Positions 1 through 9,934 of a stretch of DNA of 64,000 nucleotides are shown in pieces; within the stretch, counting starts at the first letter, position 1; each line of letters begins with the position of its first letter. Origin of the DNA: Chrysaora quinquecirrha (taxonomy: Eukaryota > Cnidaria > Scyphozoa > Semaeostomeae > Pelagiidae); the NCBI GenBank assembly GCA_014526335.1, contig JACTAT010000109.1, positions 16,160-80,159 on the forward strand. The letters are read 5' to 3'. The position numbers and the translations under genes are program-made. The notes beneath the pieces are model-generated. The model worked only from the letters and a program-made list of their open reading frames with translations. It was not told the origin of the DNA and made no database searches.

Positions 1-615
1 CCTTTACAAAATTGCAAAGTTTGATCGCTCATAAAATTACTGAAAGAAGCGCTAAAATGGTAAAACTTTGCATCTAGACTAAATTTGGGCTGCTTGATGT
101 GAATTTGGCATCGAAAACTCTATTTCTAGAAATTATAGAAATGTCCATAATCGTGCAAAAGGCGTGTGCTAGTCCGCAGTGTTGCAAGGAGAACCTCTTT
201 CTGAAGGACTAGAGTTGTGAGAAGGTTGTAATATGCTGTAAGTTAATATTATGCTATGTACTTAACAGTTTTTGAGGGTTAATCATTTTGCTGACTTTGT
301 TATCAAACCGTTGTTCATTTTCTCGTGTATTTTTTCTTTGCAACGCGCTGATATATATACAGAGGAGTAGTTTGGGTTTTATATTTATGGGAGATTCTTC
401 ACACTCCGAAGAAGCCTTGGCAAGGCGAAATATTAGTAACTTTAAAAAAATAGTCGTCTTTTGTAGTCTTGCGCCGCGATGTTTCTACTTTCACTTCATT
501 TATATTCATGGTTACTTTCAGGGAAGAAATTTTCGCGACCGAGTCAAACGCGAAATTTTTCGAATTTACTCTCGCGAAAGTCCAACAGTATGTTTTCTTC
601 ATTAAAACTTCTCTT
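1..615. other. non-coding, no gene recognised
   Basis: No exon, RNA gene or clear repeat boundary could be supported here. Short open frames on both strands have no recognisable domains and no exon-like neighbours. A short segment near 108-140 resembles words near 6865-6900 and 7355-7385 (GCATCGAAAAC or GCAGTGAAAAC followed by an AT-rich stretch), which suggests scraps of one dispersed repeat. Confidence 0.5.
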
Positions 616-722
616 CAATCATCATCATAATCATCATGATAACAGTAATAGTAATCATTATCATAATCACTATAATTATTACAGCAATCATTATCATCAT
701 AAATCATAATCATCATAATCGC
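616..722. repeat. degenerate ATC/ATA-rich microsatellite
   Basis: About 105 bases are made almost wholly of ATC, ATA and ATT triplets with scattered substitutions. It is an old, imperfect trinucleotide repeat. The His-, Asn- and Ile-rich short open frames across it are products of this composition. Confidence 0.85.
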
Positions 723-790
723 CATCTAGACTTATTACCTGAGTCCCCTGTTATCGCTCATGAGACTGAGGCCCACACTAAAATGAGATC

Positions 791-1273
791 GCTCAAACTT
801 GGACTCATAAAAGATTAGCTAAAAAACTGGTCAGCTTGCCCGGGAAATCCCGGGCGCCAATCAGAGAGCAGCTTGTCCAGATGCCGAATTCTGATTGGCT
901 CATTCAGCTGTTTCGATCTGTCACGTGAATTTTTCTGTTTATTTTCCTGAAAATGTGACCCCCCAGGATAACATCAGGTCTTTGGTCGACTCGACAAAAT
1001 GGAGGGAAATCTTCACCCCAGCTTCGCACAAACAAAAAAGCTAATTTTTTGCTCAATTTCAAGAACAAGAGGGAGAGTGTTCCAAAAGGTCTTTTGAATT
1101 CAACAAATTTTGGATGTTTTAATTTTGTTTTCTTTGAATATTTCTTGGAAAAACCATTTTCTTTGTTTTCGAAAATATTTAAATTTAAATTTGGTGGCCC
1201 ATGTTTGCCATTGAAATTTTTCAAAATCTTATGATTTTGACTTTTATAACTTTTCTTTTATCATTTTCACTCG
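791..1273 (+). repeat. left inverted-repeat arm with CCAAT boxes
   Basis: Bases 791-1028 match the reverse complement of 9935-10169 at roughly 70 percent by eye. Shared blocks in order are GCTCAAACT, ACTCATAA, CCAATCAGAGAGC, TCTGATTGGCT, CACGTG, TGTGACCCCCC and AAAATGGAGGGAAA. The inner part, 1192-1266, matches the reverse complement of 7833-7910 almost perfectly, differing mainly in homopolymer length. The arm also holds a 16-bp palindrome, CCCGGGAAATCCCGGG, at 839-854, and two oppositely oriented CCAAT boxes at about 857 and 893. I read it as the terminal or flanking arm of a mobile element; the two identity levels show two events of different age. Confidence 0.65.
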
Positions 1274-1405
1274 AATTTTTTATTTTTTCTTAAATTAATT
1301 TTTCTTTTATTTTCATTTGAAAAATTTTGTTTTTTCTTACAAATTTTGTTTTCTTTGAATATTTCTTGTTTTTCTTTTTTTCGAAAATATTTAAATTTAA
1401 ATTTT
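1124..1405 (+). repeat. AT-rich segment with a ~60-bp direct repeat
   Basis: The block at about 1124-1195 (TTTTGTTTTCTTTGAATATT, then CGAAAATATTTAAATTTAAA) recurs at about 1346-1405, some 220 bases on. The DNA between is extremely T-rich. The stretch up to 1652 holds no gene before the kinase start codon. Confidence 0.7.
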
Positions 1406-1652
1406 ATTCTTTTCATATTTTTCTATTTTTATTTTAAATTCAAATTGAAAAATTTTTCGCATCACTAATAAAAAACCGTCAAAAGTTTTTCTCGATATTT
1501 TTTATGCAAAAGAAAAATCACCGCAAGCCCAGGTTTGCCATAGTATACCAGCATCCTTTGCGCGAAGTTGGGGCGAGAACGCGAGAGGGAGGCAGAGGAA
1601 TGAGGCGAGGAAAAGGATAAGGCCTATTTCAAGAAGGTAGTCTGCATCAATA

Positions 1653-3004
1653 ATGGCGGAGGAAGATGACCAAAACAAGTGGAAGAATTTCGCAAAGAAG
1701 ATAGCTGCCAAACGTGATATAAATAAAAAAAGGAACAGTACCACAGACCGCAGAAAAGATGAAGGTGCAGTGACCAACGATGCCATTACTGTCCAAAGAC
1801 TTAGTGCCTCTGTATCTGGGAAAGCGCAGAAATTCAGCCGCGTGGGCCCCAGAGAGTTTGTCCCTTATGGGAAGGCAGATTTAACCTTTGATGAGATCAA
1901 GAGAACATGTAACGAGCACTTCAAGAAAAAATTGGTTCAGGCTACTATTGCGATATTCTTGCTGGGGAGCAAGGCCCTTCTTGCAATTCTATTTCTCAGA
2001 TCCCCAACCTGAAGCTTATACATATCAGATTTCTTAAGAAAAGCAATCCCATGGAGGAGCTTTTTTCTGCAAGTCACATAGAAAGTGACATAAGTGATGA
2101 GGAGTCGTTGCACTTCAAAAATAAAAAAGGCAAGCACAGTGTCAGTGTCCCAGCTCCTAAATTGTCTGTATCAAGTGAAGAAGTAAACAAACCAACATTT
2201 CATCATAACCAGCTAGCAACGAAAATTGATATTCCTAAAAGCATCTCAATATCCCAGATGCTACAGTTAGGGAAGGTAATATCAAAGGAGCTAACAACGA
2301 TTGATATCTTCACATTTGATTTTGGTTTGCAAACCTGGTCAACTGCTCCACAACCTATTCAATTATCAATTGATGAGCAACCATTTGCCGAGGTGGATTT
2401 CGCAAAGCTTACAAGGCAGTTGGATCATGTGAAAAATTTCAAGGGCAATGGGTGATAAAAAAGTACAAAACAGACACACTGACATGCATAGAAAAACTTG
2501 GACAGACTCCAGAGTTGCAAGCAAAACGATGCGTTCAAATGAACTGTTTGGCTCAACACTTTGCTGCAAAATTTGAACAGAGTGCTGCAGAAAATAAATT
2601 AAAAAACTTTGGATGCCCATTCAAATACAATGATGTCTATCTCTGTCAACTGCCATCAAAAGAATATGCCACGATTGAGAAATTTATTGATGGGACATTT
2701 GAGAAGCACATCAACAACACAGGAGCAATCACAAGTACCCAAACACTCATTTCCTCGAAAATCAAGTGCATTTGTACATTTTTCATACGAAAAATCACAA
2801 AGGAAGCTAATGGTGGTTGATATTCAAGGTTGTGACCACCTGTTGATGGATCCTGAGGTCGCCACAACCAAGTTACAAGAAGATGATGAATACTTATTTT
2901 GTGCAGGTAACCTTGCGTCTTATGCCATTGATACATTTGCAAGTTCTCACAAATGTAATGAATTTTGCAAAGGTCTTAAGTTACCTGAACTTGAAAAGTG
3001 TTGA
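1653..3004 (+). CDS. alpha-kinase (MHCK/EF2K-type) protein kinase, frame broken three times
   Basis: Atypical Ser/Thr protein kinase of the alpha-kinase family, single exon, about 450 residues once three indels are allowed for. A Lys- and Asp-rich N terminus is followed by a conserved-looking module (FVPYGKADLTFDEIKRTC, then YCDILAGEQGPSC) and a Ser-rich linker. The kinase domain follows: WVIKKY holds the nucleotide-binding Lys (about residue 268), then IEKFIDGTFEKHINNTG, FVHFSYEKS, VVDIQG with the catalytic Asp, MDPEV, GNL, and the zinc-binding HKCNEFC near the end. The frame shifts near 1931 (A6 run), 2440 (G3 run) and 2760 (A4 run). Two missing bases and one extra base turn 1352 nt into 1353, in frame from ATG to TGA. 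The kinase motifs survive all breaks, so this is either a gene with consensus errors or a very young pseudogene. The substrate cannot be told. It converges on the integrase-core gene; both lie between inverted repeats. Confidence 0.8.
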
Positions 3005-3080
3005 TCCATTTATTTGTAAGTGTGCAATGTTCGAGTTACAATACAAACTGGGATTTGTGATGTCCACTTAATTCACAAAC

Positions 3081-3379
3081 ATACCGGGTGACTCAGAAAA
3101 ATGTACCGCTGTTTTCAGAGCTATATTTAAAATTATATGCGCTCATGATCAAGGTTAATTATATTAGCCGAAAGGCTAAAGGCTAACTTAGATTTTAAGA
3201 CATCAAACGTACCTGTACCACAACTCTAAGACTTTTAATTTGCAAAAAGAAAAACGTCTTATTTTATCAAATACAGCTTCAATTCATTTACGATAATATG
3301 AAAAACCTGGATCAGGATCCTATCAAGTTTAAAATATAGCTCTGCAAACAGCGGTACTTTTTTCTGAGTCACCCGGTAT
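3081..3379. mobile_element. MITE with ~50-bp terminal inverted repeats
   Basis: The ends are mirror images: ATACCGGGTGACTCAGAAAA at 3081 matches the reverse complement ending at 3379, and the inverted match continues through the GTACCGCTGTTT and GAGCTATATTT segments for about 50 bases. The core is AT-rich and non-coding. A TA pair at each end fits a TA-targeting (Tc1/mariner-like) non-autonomous element. It sits exactly between the 3' ends of the kinase and integrase genes, 12 bases beyond the latter's stop codon, so it may supply 3' UTR sequence to both. Confidence 0.85.
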
Positions 3380-3390
3380 AGTAGACTAGA

Positions 3391-6300
3391 CTAATGTGCA
3401 TTATATTGTTCCTTTAAATATAGGAATGCATTGACACATTCCTTAGGTTTGATATCCTCTGGCTTTTCAATAATTTGCTTGCACTTTTCCATGAACCTCT
3501 CTGGAAGAAAGTTGTCATCAACGTCATAAACACGAGATATTCCTGCCACTTGTCTCAGCATATTTTCAGTTATTGGAGTACCTGTAAGAAATCACAATGA
3601 ATGAATAAGCTCTGCTTTCAAGGCAAATTTCAATATTTATATAATAATCTGCTCAAGGATTCAGGACGGCACAGGGTGCAATAAACAAAAACTGTCCTTC
3701 TTTTTGCAACAAAAACTTGCAAATCCAACATGGTTGAAAGTGCATTTCTAGCGGCAAAAGTTCCCTAAAGTGTTGTGCCCCCTAATTTTAAGATGCTTCC
3801 TATGTCCCTGAATCTGTATGCCTTCAAGTATGACAATTTCAATTTAGGAAGCTGCAGACAGGCATTTTTCTCAAAATATGAAAGATTTCAAAGTGAAATT
3901 GTAGTCACTTTTTTATTGTTAATTTTAAGATCAGATGCCTGGTTATACACATTTAGTTTTCAAAGGTTGTAAAGAGTTTAGTTTGTCATACCACATTCTT
4001 CCAGCCCATATTCTGTCGGGAAACTGTAGATATGGTCTGGAACTCCTGTTGGCAAATTCACGTTCTTCTGCTGTCGAATTCTGTGACAGTTCCAAATTTT
4101 TTCTCTGAAAGTGTTAAGCTCATGTTGAAGAACTGGTATGTATACATACGCAAGAAGATTTCTGAGGAAAAACAGCATGGATAACATCAAAAAATAATGT
4201 TTTCCCCACAGTCCTCAAGAGACTGGCCAGGCCCTAGGGTTAGGGCAAATATGGAGCCCCAAATGCCCCCAAAAACTTATAATAAATAAAAAATACATGT
4301 AAACTATTTTTATGGGCCCCTCAAAGCCCCGATGCCCCTTACCAGTAAGAGTTTCTTATAAAAACTGAGAGTATGAAATATGAAATTGGACACCTCGTTA
4401 AGACGAGACAAAATCCTGAAGGTGCCTGCAGTTGACTGTATGTGTCTACTCTCTGGTCTCTAATAGATGGGGGGGTTGGAATATTAGGGGAGGGGTGGAA
4501 AAATCTCGAAAATTAATAAGCAGGGGGTTCGAATATGAATGTCCTAGGAAAATTTTCTAAAATCATATCAGAAGGGGACATCTACTAGAGACCAGAAAGT
4601 AGCAACAACAGTAAGATGTTAAAAATACAATTAAAATGCAATACTTGTAACTTTATGGATTTCACGCAAAATTCTGAATCTTAGTTGGGTTCATAGATTT
4701 TGGTAGTGCAACTCTTGTCTTGCTTGAAACTCAAATTAATAAGCGGGGGCTGAAATAAGACTTTCCGGGTGGAAAATTTTATAAAAATTAACAAGCAGAG
4801 GACGTCTATTAGAGACTAGAGAGTAGTTTTTACATGCTTCTTAAAAGATTCATTAGAAAAATAGAAAAAATTTAAACGTACATTCTGAAAACATATTTAA
4901 GCATACTTTTTAAACAAAAAGGACCTTACCTGTCATCTTGACTTTGCGGATCATAAAAGAGCTGATCCTTCAAATACTTGAGCTGTTCTTTATAATATAG
5001 CTCCAGGCGTTCATGTAGTTCACGCCACCATCTTTCTATCTGGGGGTAAATAACAAGAATGTATTGTGTAAAGATAAAAAATGTTTAATTTTCTTATAAA
5101 GGGTAACATGTTAGTTGTAACAAAGGGTATAAGGTAGTTTGTGAAATGTGTTTACCAAAACAAAAGTTTGGAAATGTTAACACCCATTTTCAGTGGTAAC
5201 ATCTGAATGTTATTTACTCACAGAAACCCTACAACCCTACAACTATGTGAAAATGGAATGGGGATGGGAAGTATTACTTTTGTGAGACTGTTTAATTTAC
5301 ACGTTTTTATATCAGAAACCTAGCTCGGGCTCTACTAGTAAGGAGTTTCTTAAATTTCTATTGTTCTCCATTGTTAAAGAAAACCATAGAACAACAGAAT
5401 CGAAACTAGCGAGTCTGTTTCTCTCGAACATAAAAGAGTATGTATAATCATACGAGTCTTCAACTGTGCATTATGATTCAGCATTAATATCGTAACCTTA
5501 GAAATACTAACCACATTTCTGAATGAACATGCCTATGTAGTGCCAAATCAATTTTGAAATTTCATATTTTATCTTATTCAGTATGTTCATGTTTTTAATT
5601 ATATCCTAATTAATGTTATATTGACTTAAATTTAAAGTTATGTTGTTATGTTATTCTACAGGCCTTGCCACAAACAGAGTAGTTGTATCAGCTTATATAG
5701 ATAGTAGAGTTAATTTAAATCTGTTTTATTTGCTCATTTAATAAATTAAAACCACAGAAGTTCACATTTTCTATTTTATCTTGAAAGTAGTTTTTACCTG
5801 ATTTGATGTTGATGGACCATACACGACTGACGAAACAGGATCTTCTGCACCTAGCTCTGACATCAGAAATGCATGCATCGTGGCCATGTCCCCTGTTTCA
5901 GTGCCCTTGTCGATTCTTAAGTTTTGGGCGATTATCTTTGTCTCATAGAGATGTTCAAAATACCATCTTCCTACAATCTTGGGGTCAGAATTAGTTGTCC
6001 AAATTTTCAGCCAGAGAAGTTTTCTGCTTGCAGAATCTAAGCAACCATATATGGCTAAAGGGAATGTGCTTTTCTGATACCCCATAAGTTTTGCATGTCC
6101 GTCCAATGAATGAACCCAATTTGGCCCCCTTGTGACAAATTTCCCTGCCAACCTTTTCTCTTTCTGTTAGTAAGGGCCCGATTCTCAAGGCCATCTGGAT
6201 CAAGATCAAACATCATATTATGGACTGCATGTCGTGGTACATTCAACTTATGTACCTGTCTTATCTTTACATGCATTGCACGGTAGCCGAGGAGTTTCCC

Positions 6301-6558
6301 AGGACCATCCAGTTCATCTTGAACTGCTGTTCGCAACTGATCCACTGTAACGGCTTTATCATGTCTTTTGATACCGAAGTAATCACATCGCCTATCTAGG
6401 GACCGTAAACTCCAAGCATACTGTTGGTAGTCGCGCTCCATAAAATCGAGAATTTCCTGCCTATGCAAGCCTTGTGCGATGTACTGTTTGAGGTCTTCAC
6501 GAAGTTTGTTGTTTTCTTTCCACTGATCATTCCGAAAGTAACCCTTTCCACTCGCCAT
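3391..6558 (-). CDS. integrase-core (DDE, rve-like) protein, four exons, one frameshift
   Basis: Exons on the minus strand are 6558-5798, 5039-4930, 4161-3992 and 3581-3391; every junction is GT-AG and phases agree. The start is ATG at 6558; an upstream in-frame TTG was not used. The product is about 410 residues. Residues 1-130 are a charged helical region with YAWSLRSLDRRCDYFG. The catalytic core shows WVHSLDGH (Asp ~153), LRIDKGTETG (Asp ~217) and IERWWRELHE at the start of exon 2 (Glu ~256), so D-63-D-38-E, the integrase fold signature. The family is widespread in animals as intron-bearing, often single-copy-like genes; a transposase or domesticated role cannot be settled from sequence. 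One base is missing in the run at 6154-6157, between RKR and LAGKFVTRGPNW; adding it makes the CDS 1233 nt. Introns 1 and 2 are 758 and 768 bases; intron 2 holds a MITE. Confidence 0.82.
4446..4602. mobile_element. small MITE in integrase intron 2
   Basis: A 24-bp end at 4446 (CTACTCTCTGGTCTCTAATA...) matches the reverse complement of 4579-4602 at 22 of 24 positions. The inside contains the phrase AATTAATAAGCAGGGGGTTC and G-rich stretches, with no coding capacity. Confidence 0.8.
4738..4826. mobile_element. partial copy of the 4446-4602 MITE
   Basis: The phrases ATTAATAAGCGGGGGCTGAA and GTCTATTAGAGACTAGAGAG repeat the right half of the MITE at 4446-4602. The left end is missing, so this is a truncated relic of the same family, 135 bases further along. 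Confidence 0.65.
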
Positions 6559-6783
6559 TAGCCGCAGCACACCTCCCAAGGTAAAATCGTAAGAACGAGG
6601 CTATACTATAATCACAAAGAGGCAAATGGAATGACGTACCACCGAGTATTTATTTTTGGCAAACAAAACCGACAAGACGAAAGGCGAGTTGAGCGTCGGA
6701 AACAGGAGTTTCCGAAGGCTGAACTGGCGAAGAGAGAAGAGAGTATATGTGTTCGTCATGGCGGTGCACAGGATGCAGAAACT
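6550..6783 (-). repeat. inverted duplication arm A: integrase start codon and upstream region
   Basis: This 234-bp segment runs from the first codons of the integrase gene through its 5' leader or promoter. It is the reverse complement of 7599-7832 with only a few differences (one T/C change, one A/T change, a 3-base indel). It includes a TGACGTAC word (cAMP-response-element-like) at about 6632, kept in both arms. Because it abuts the ATG at 6558 it probably carries the gene's promoter or 5' UTR; transcription was not observed. Confidence 0.85.
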
Positions 6784-7598
6784 ACAGATACTACAGGTAC
6801 TACAGATACTCCGACTATTTCTACTTGTTAAGTAAAATTAAGTTGGATGCTTTATAAGATTTTTGCATCGAAAACGCGATGTCTTGTGATTTCTAGGAAT
6901 TTTAATGCTGTCAGCTGTTTACTGAAGTGATGATCTATTGCCATAGGGGAGGGGTGATGCACGGTGGATATAATTATTTGTTTTGAATAGCTCAACCCTT
7001 GCCCCCATCTAACCAATGACCTTTCATTTTGCATAACTTTAGATGAAATAAGCAGCTCTAAGATTTCTTGCAAATTGAACACACAAAGCATCCAAAACTT
7101 AGTCTAAGTACAAAGTTGTGTTCTTAATTTTATGCTTGTGTTCTTAATTTTTGCTTGTGTTCTTAATTTTATGAGCATTCAAAGTTTCCAATTTTGCAAA
7201 GGCTTTAACCACAAAAAATGAAGTTGGTGAAACTTTTTGCCCCACTCAGTCTAAGTCCTTATGAAATTGTAAACTTAAAACACTTGTAAAATCAATAATA
7301 CAAGCACTGAGCTAGTAAAACATTGAACCTTGACTAACTCTCGGTTATATAATTTTTGCAGTGAAAACTTGATATCTTGAGATTAACAGGAGTTTTTTCT
7401 ACTTTTTCTACTAATAAAAAAAACTTTTTCAAAACCCAGGTTTGGCTTTTTATTTTGTGTTTTGTTAAAAATTTTGTGATTTTAATGCAAGGTTTTATTA
7501 GCTTTCACTCTAATCCTACTGTTTTTTTCAACCTTTTGCTATATTTAATTTAGACCAGATGTATAGTAGATCCTTGACATCTTATGATATTACCTATA
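6784..7598. other. 815-bp spacer of the inverted duplication, no gene
   Basis: The spacer separates the two arms. It starts with a short triplet-like run (ACTACAGATACTACAGGTAC) and is otherwise AT-rich. At 7118-7171 a ~21-bp phrase, CTTGTGTTCTTAATTTTATG, is tandemly repeated about 2.5 times. No convincing exon was found. Confidence 0.6.
7118..7171 (+). repeat. short tandem repeat, ~20-bp unit
   Basis: The unit TTGTGTTCTTAATTTTATGC occurs two and a half times with one internal base loss. The word GTTCTTAA also marks the MITE at 16419-16774, so this may be a scrap of the same family. Confidence 0.7.
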
Positions 7599-7910
7599 TT
7601 CTGCATCCTGTGCTGCACCGCCATGACGAACACATTTACTCTCTTCTCTCTTCGCCAGTTCAGCCTTCGGAAGCTCCTGTTTCCGACGCTCAACTCGCCT
7701 TTCGTCTTGTCGGTTTTGTTTGCCAAAAATAAATACTCGGTGGTACGTCATTCCATTTGCCTCTTTGTGATTATAGTATAGCCTCGTTCTTACGATTTTA
7801 CCTTGGGAGGTGTGCTGCGGCTAATGGCGAGTAAATGATAAAAGAAAAGTTATAAAAGTCAAAAATCATAAGATTTTTGAAAAATTTCGAATGGCAAACA
7901 TGGGCCACCA
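7599..7910 (+). repeat. inverted duplication arm B with internal deletion junction
   Basis: Bases 7599-7832 are the inverted copy of 6550-6783, and 7833-7910 are the inverted copy of 1192-1266. The two segments that lie 5.3 kb apart on the left are directly joined here. Both breakpoints on the left side carry ACTCG (1269-1273 and 6550-6554), and the joined copy has a single ACTCG in inverted form. Arm B is therefore an internally deleted inverted copy of the kinase-integrase block. It retains a copy of the integrase start codon (7824) in the + direction, which meets a stop after four codons. Confidence 0.85.
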
Positions 7911-8573
7911 TACAATTGTTTTATAAACTTTACGTCTTTTTATTCAGCTTTGAAGTTAAGTTTACTTAGAAGTTCTGGGCTCGGTTCTGGGCAGCTTTCA
8001 CAACTTTTTATTTTGGGAGGGTGAGCTAAACTAAAACAGTAAGCGCTAGATAATACCAGATAGCACGTCTGCTTCGTAAATTGCTGAAATATCATTCGCA
8101 GTTTTTTATCGGTGAAATTATCGTTTCGATATCGTTGCAATAAACATGAAATAGATATACCTAATGTAACGGGCACAGATCTGAGAATCAATCAATTTTG
8201 AAAGTTTCAAAAGTTGTGAGCCAGTTTTGCATTGACTTGACTTGTTTCTTTTTTACTTAACTTCTCCCTTGTTTTTTAGTTGATAATCAAATATTCATCA
8301 GAAAAGTCTAAGCTATTGTATTTTGAATCAAAATTTTATATTTTATGACAATTAGAAACTGAAAATTCTGTTTTTATTTATCCGCCCCTTTCGCTTTGCA
8401 GCCTGTTGCAGAAAACAGCTGACCGCAACTTAAGTTAATTTTGAAATTGATAATTTTTTTAGCTTTTTTTAACCCAGCAAACGAGAATAAATCTTTTAAA
8501 AAAAGCTGAGCTGCGCTTCTCTCAAACCTTAATTTCGAGATTTCTCTTTTTTGTCTGGCCAAATCAAGAAGTG
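7911..8573. other. non-coding, no gene recognised
   Basis: AT-rich DNA between arm B and the next MITE. I see no exon-like reading frame, RNA gene or tandem repeat. Confidence 0.5.
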
Positions 8574-8974
8574 AGATGAGAGAGATTTTTGTCGGGGGGT
8601 CGCCACATTTTCATTGAACAAATTCATGGAAGCGAGGCAGCATATTTCTGACCAGTTTTTGAACTGTTCTTTTATGAGTCGTAGTTCTAGCGGGGTGTTG
8701 GTGTGGTGGAGGAGCGGAAACTAACGACTCAAGCAATAAGTCTAATCGCCATCCCCTAATTCCATAGAAGGCATGCGCAGGCGCAGCCTGCACATGCCGT
8801 AGACTCACTACAAAAGTCGTAGATTCGCTCCCAGCCCCCCACGCAACACAGCCCGCTCATACTACGACTTATAATATTTCAGTGTGGAAAAACGGACTGA
8901 AATTCGCTGCCTCGATTTCATTATTTTGTTCAGCTGAAGATGTGGCGACCCCCTGACAGAAATATCTCTCATCC
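8574..8974. mobile_element. MITE with ~130-bp inverted ends
   Basis: The left end (GATGAGAGAGATTTTTGTCG, then GGGGGTCGCCACAT) is mirrored at 8974 and the match runs inward through CATTTTCATTGAACAAA and ATGAGTCGTAGT-type words to about 8705 and 8845. The middle contains TAGACTCACTACAAAAGTCG, a phrase related to the palindromic words at 10150-10420. The G-run-plus-GTCGCCAC end resembles the GGGGGGTCAC of the arms at 970 and 9985, which suggests one superfamily. Confidence 0.75.
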
Positions 8975-9934
8975 TAATTTTTGCAGTGTCTTCAACTCGG
9001 CAAAGCAAAACAAAATTACAGAAAAGTTTCAGAGCAGAAAGATGCAAAACAAATGAGACCCAGTTTTGCTTTTCTTCAGTCCCTTTACGGATCTTGAAAT
9101 CAATAAATATGCAGTAGTTTTTTCTTCCAGAATTGCTTGTAAGTTTGCCTTCGGTAACGGGCAGCAAAATGAGGCAGACTATACCCTTATTTATTTATAG
9201 ATACACGAAGCGACGAAGGAATAAAAACAACAAAGTTTCGACCTGTTATTCTCATTAATAAGTCAAACTTTTATGAAATTCTTACCGCTAACAGAAACTA
9301 ATTTAAATGATAAGGCGAAAACAAGAAAATCCTACTTCTGGACCAGTCAGTTCACCAAACAAATTTAGAGTTACCATGTTGAACTAGGAACGAAACTGGG
9401 CGCCCAGATTCGGACAGTCTCAGCAACCTTCAAATTTGATTCAGCTTTTGTTACTTTCTACCGAATCATGGTGAATGTTTGGGAACAGTAATTCGTAAAT
9501 ATCTAAGCGACTAAACTGAGTGAACTATGAAGGCAATGTTTTCAATATTTCAAGGCAAACCCGCTTGCTTAACTGAAAAGTTATCTATCTAGATATCTCT
9601 AGATCGCCGAAAAGCTTTAAATTAAAAGTTGAAAAACAAATATTGGAAAGCTGAATTATTTTAATTGAATACTACCATATAGGTGTCTATAATTGTTCTG
9701 TATTAGCTACTGAAAAATGCGGCCAATGAAGCTAAAGAATATTTACTAGAAACTGTTGCAGATGTTTGCAGGTCTCCAGAGTTCTTCGCGGTTCTTCGGT
9801 TTTTCAGGCTGAAAATTCTGTGTTGCCGTGAATTTAAGTCCACACAAAGGAAAGCCAGAAAAAACTTGAACAGGAACTCTAGAATACTCTTCACCTTTCC
9901 AGTTAAAGTTTTGTAATTTATTTGCTGCGGCGCT
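8975..9934. other. non-coding, no gene recognised
   Basis: No exon or structural RNA could be supported. Short open frames lack recognisable domains. Confidence 0.5.

Noticed and set aside
288..709. Overlapping open frames of 67-105 codons at the left edge
   Set aside because: They overlap on both strands, run into the ATC-rich microsatellite and show no domain.
1931..2051. An intron between the first and second kinase frames
   Set aside because: The protein alignment continues without a gap across the shift, and one added base in the A run joins the frames. No GT-AG pair is needed.
6631..6831. 66-codon plus-strand open frame rich in Arg and Glu
   Set aside because: It is antisense to the integrase 5' leader and runs into an ACTACAGAT-type simple repeat. 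The inverted copy at 7599-7832 does not keep it open.
6784..6833. ACTACAGATACT run as a meaningful tandem repeat
   Set aside because: Only about three imperfect copies are present, too few to separate from chance.
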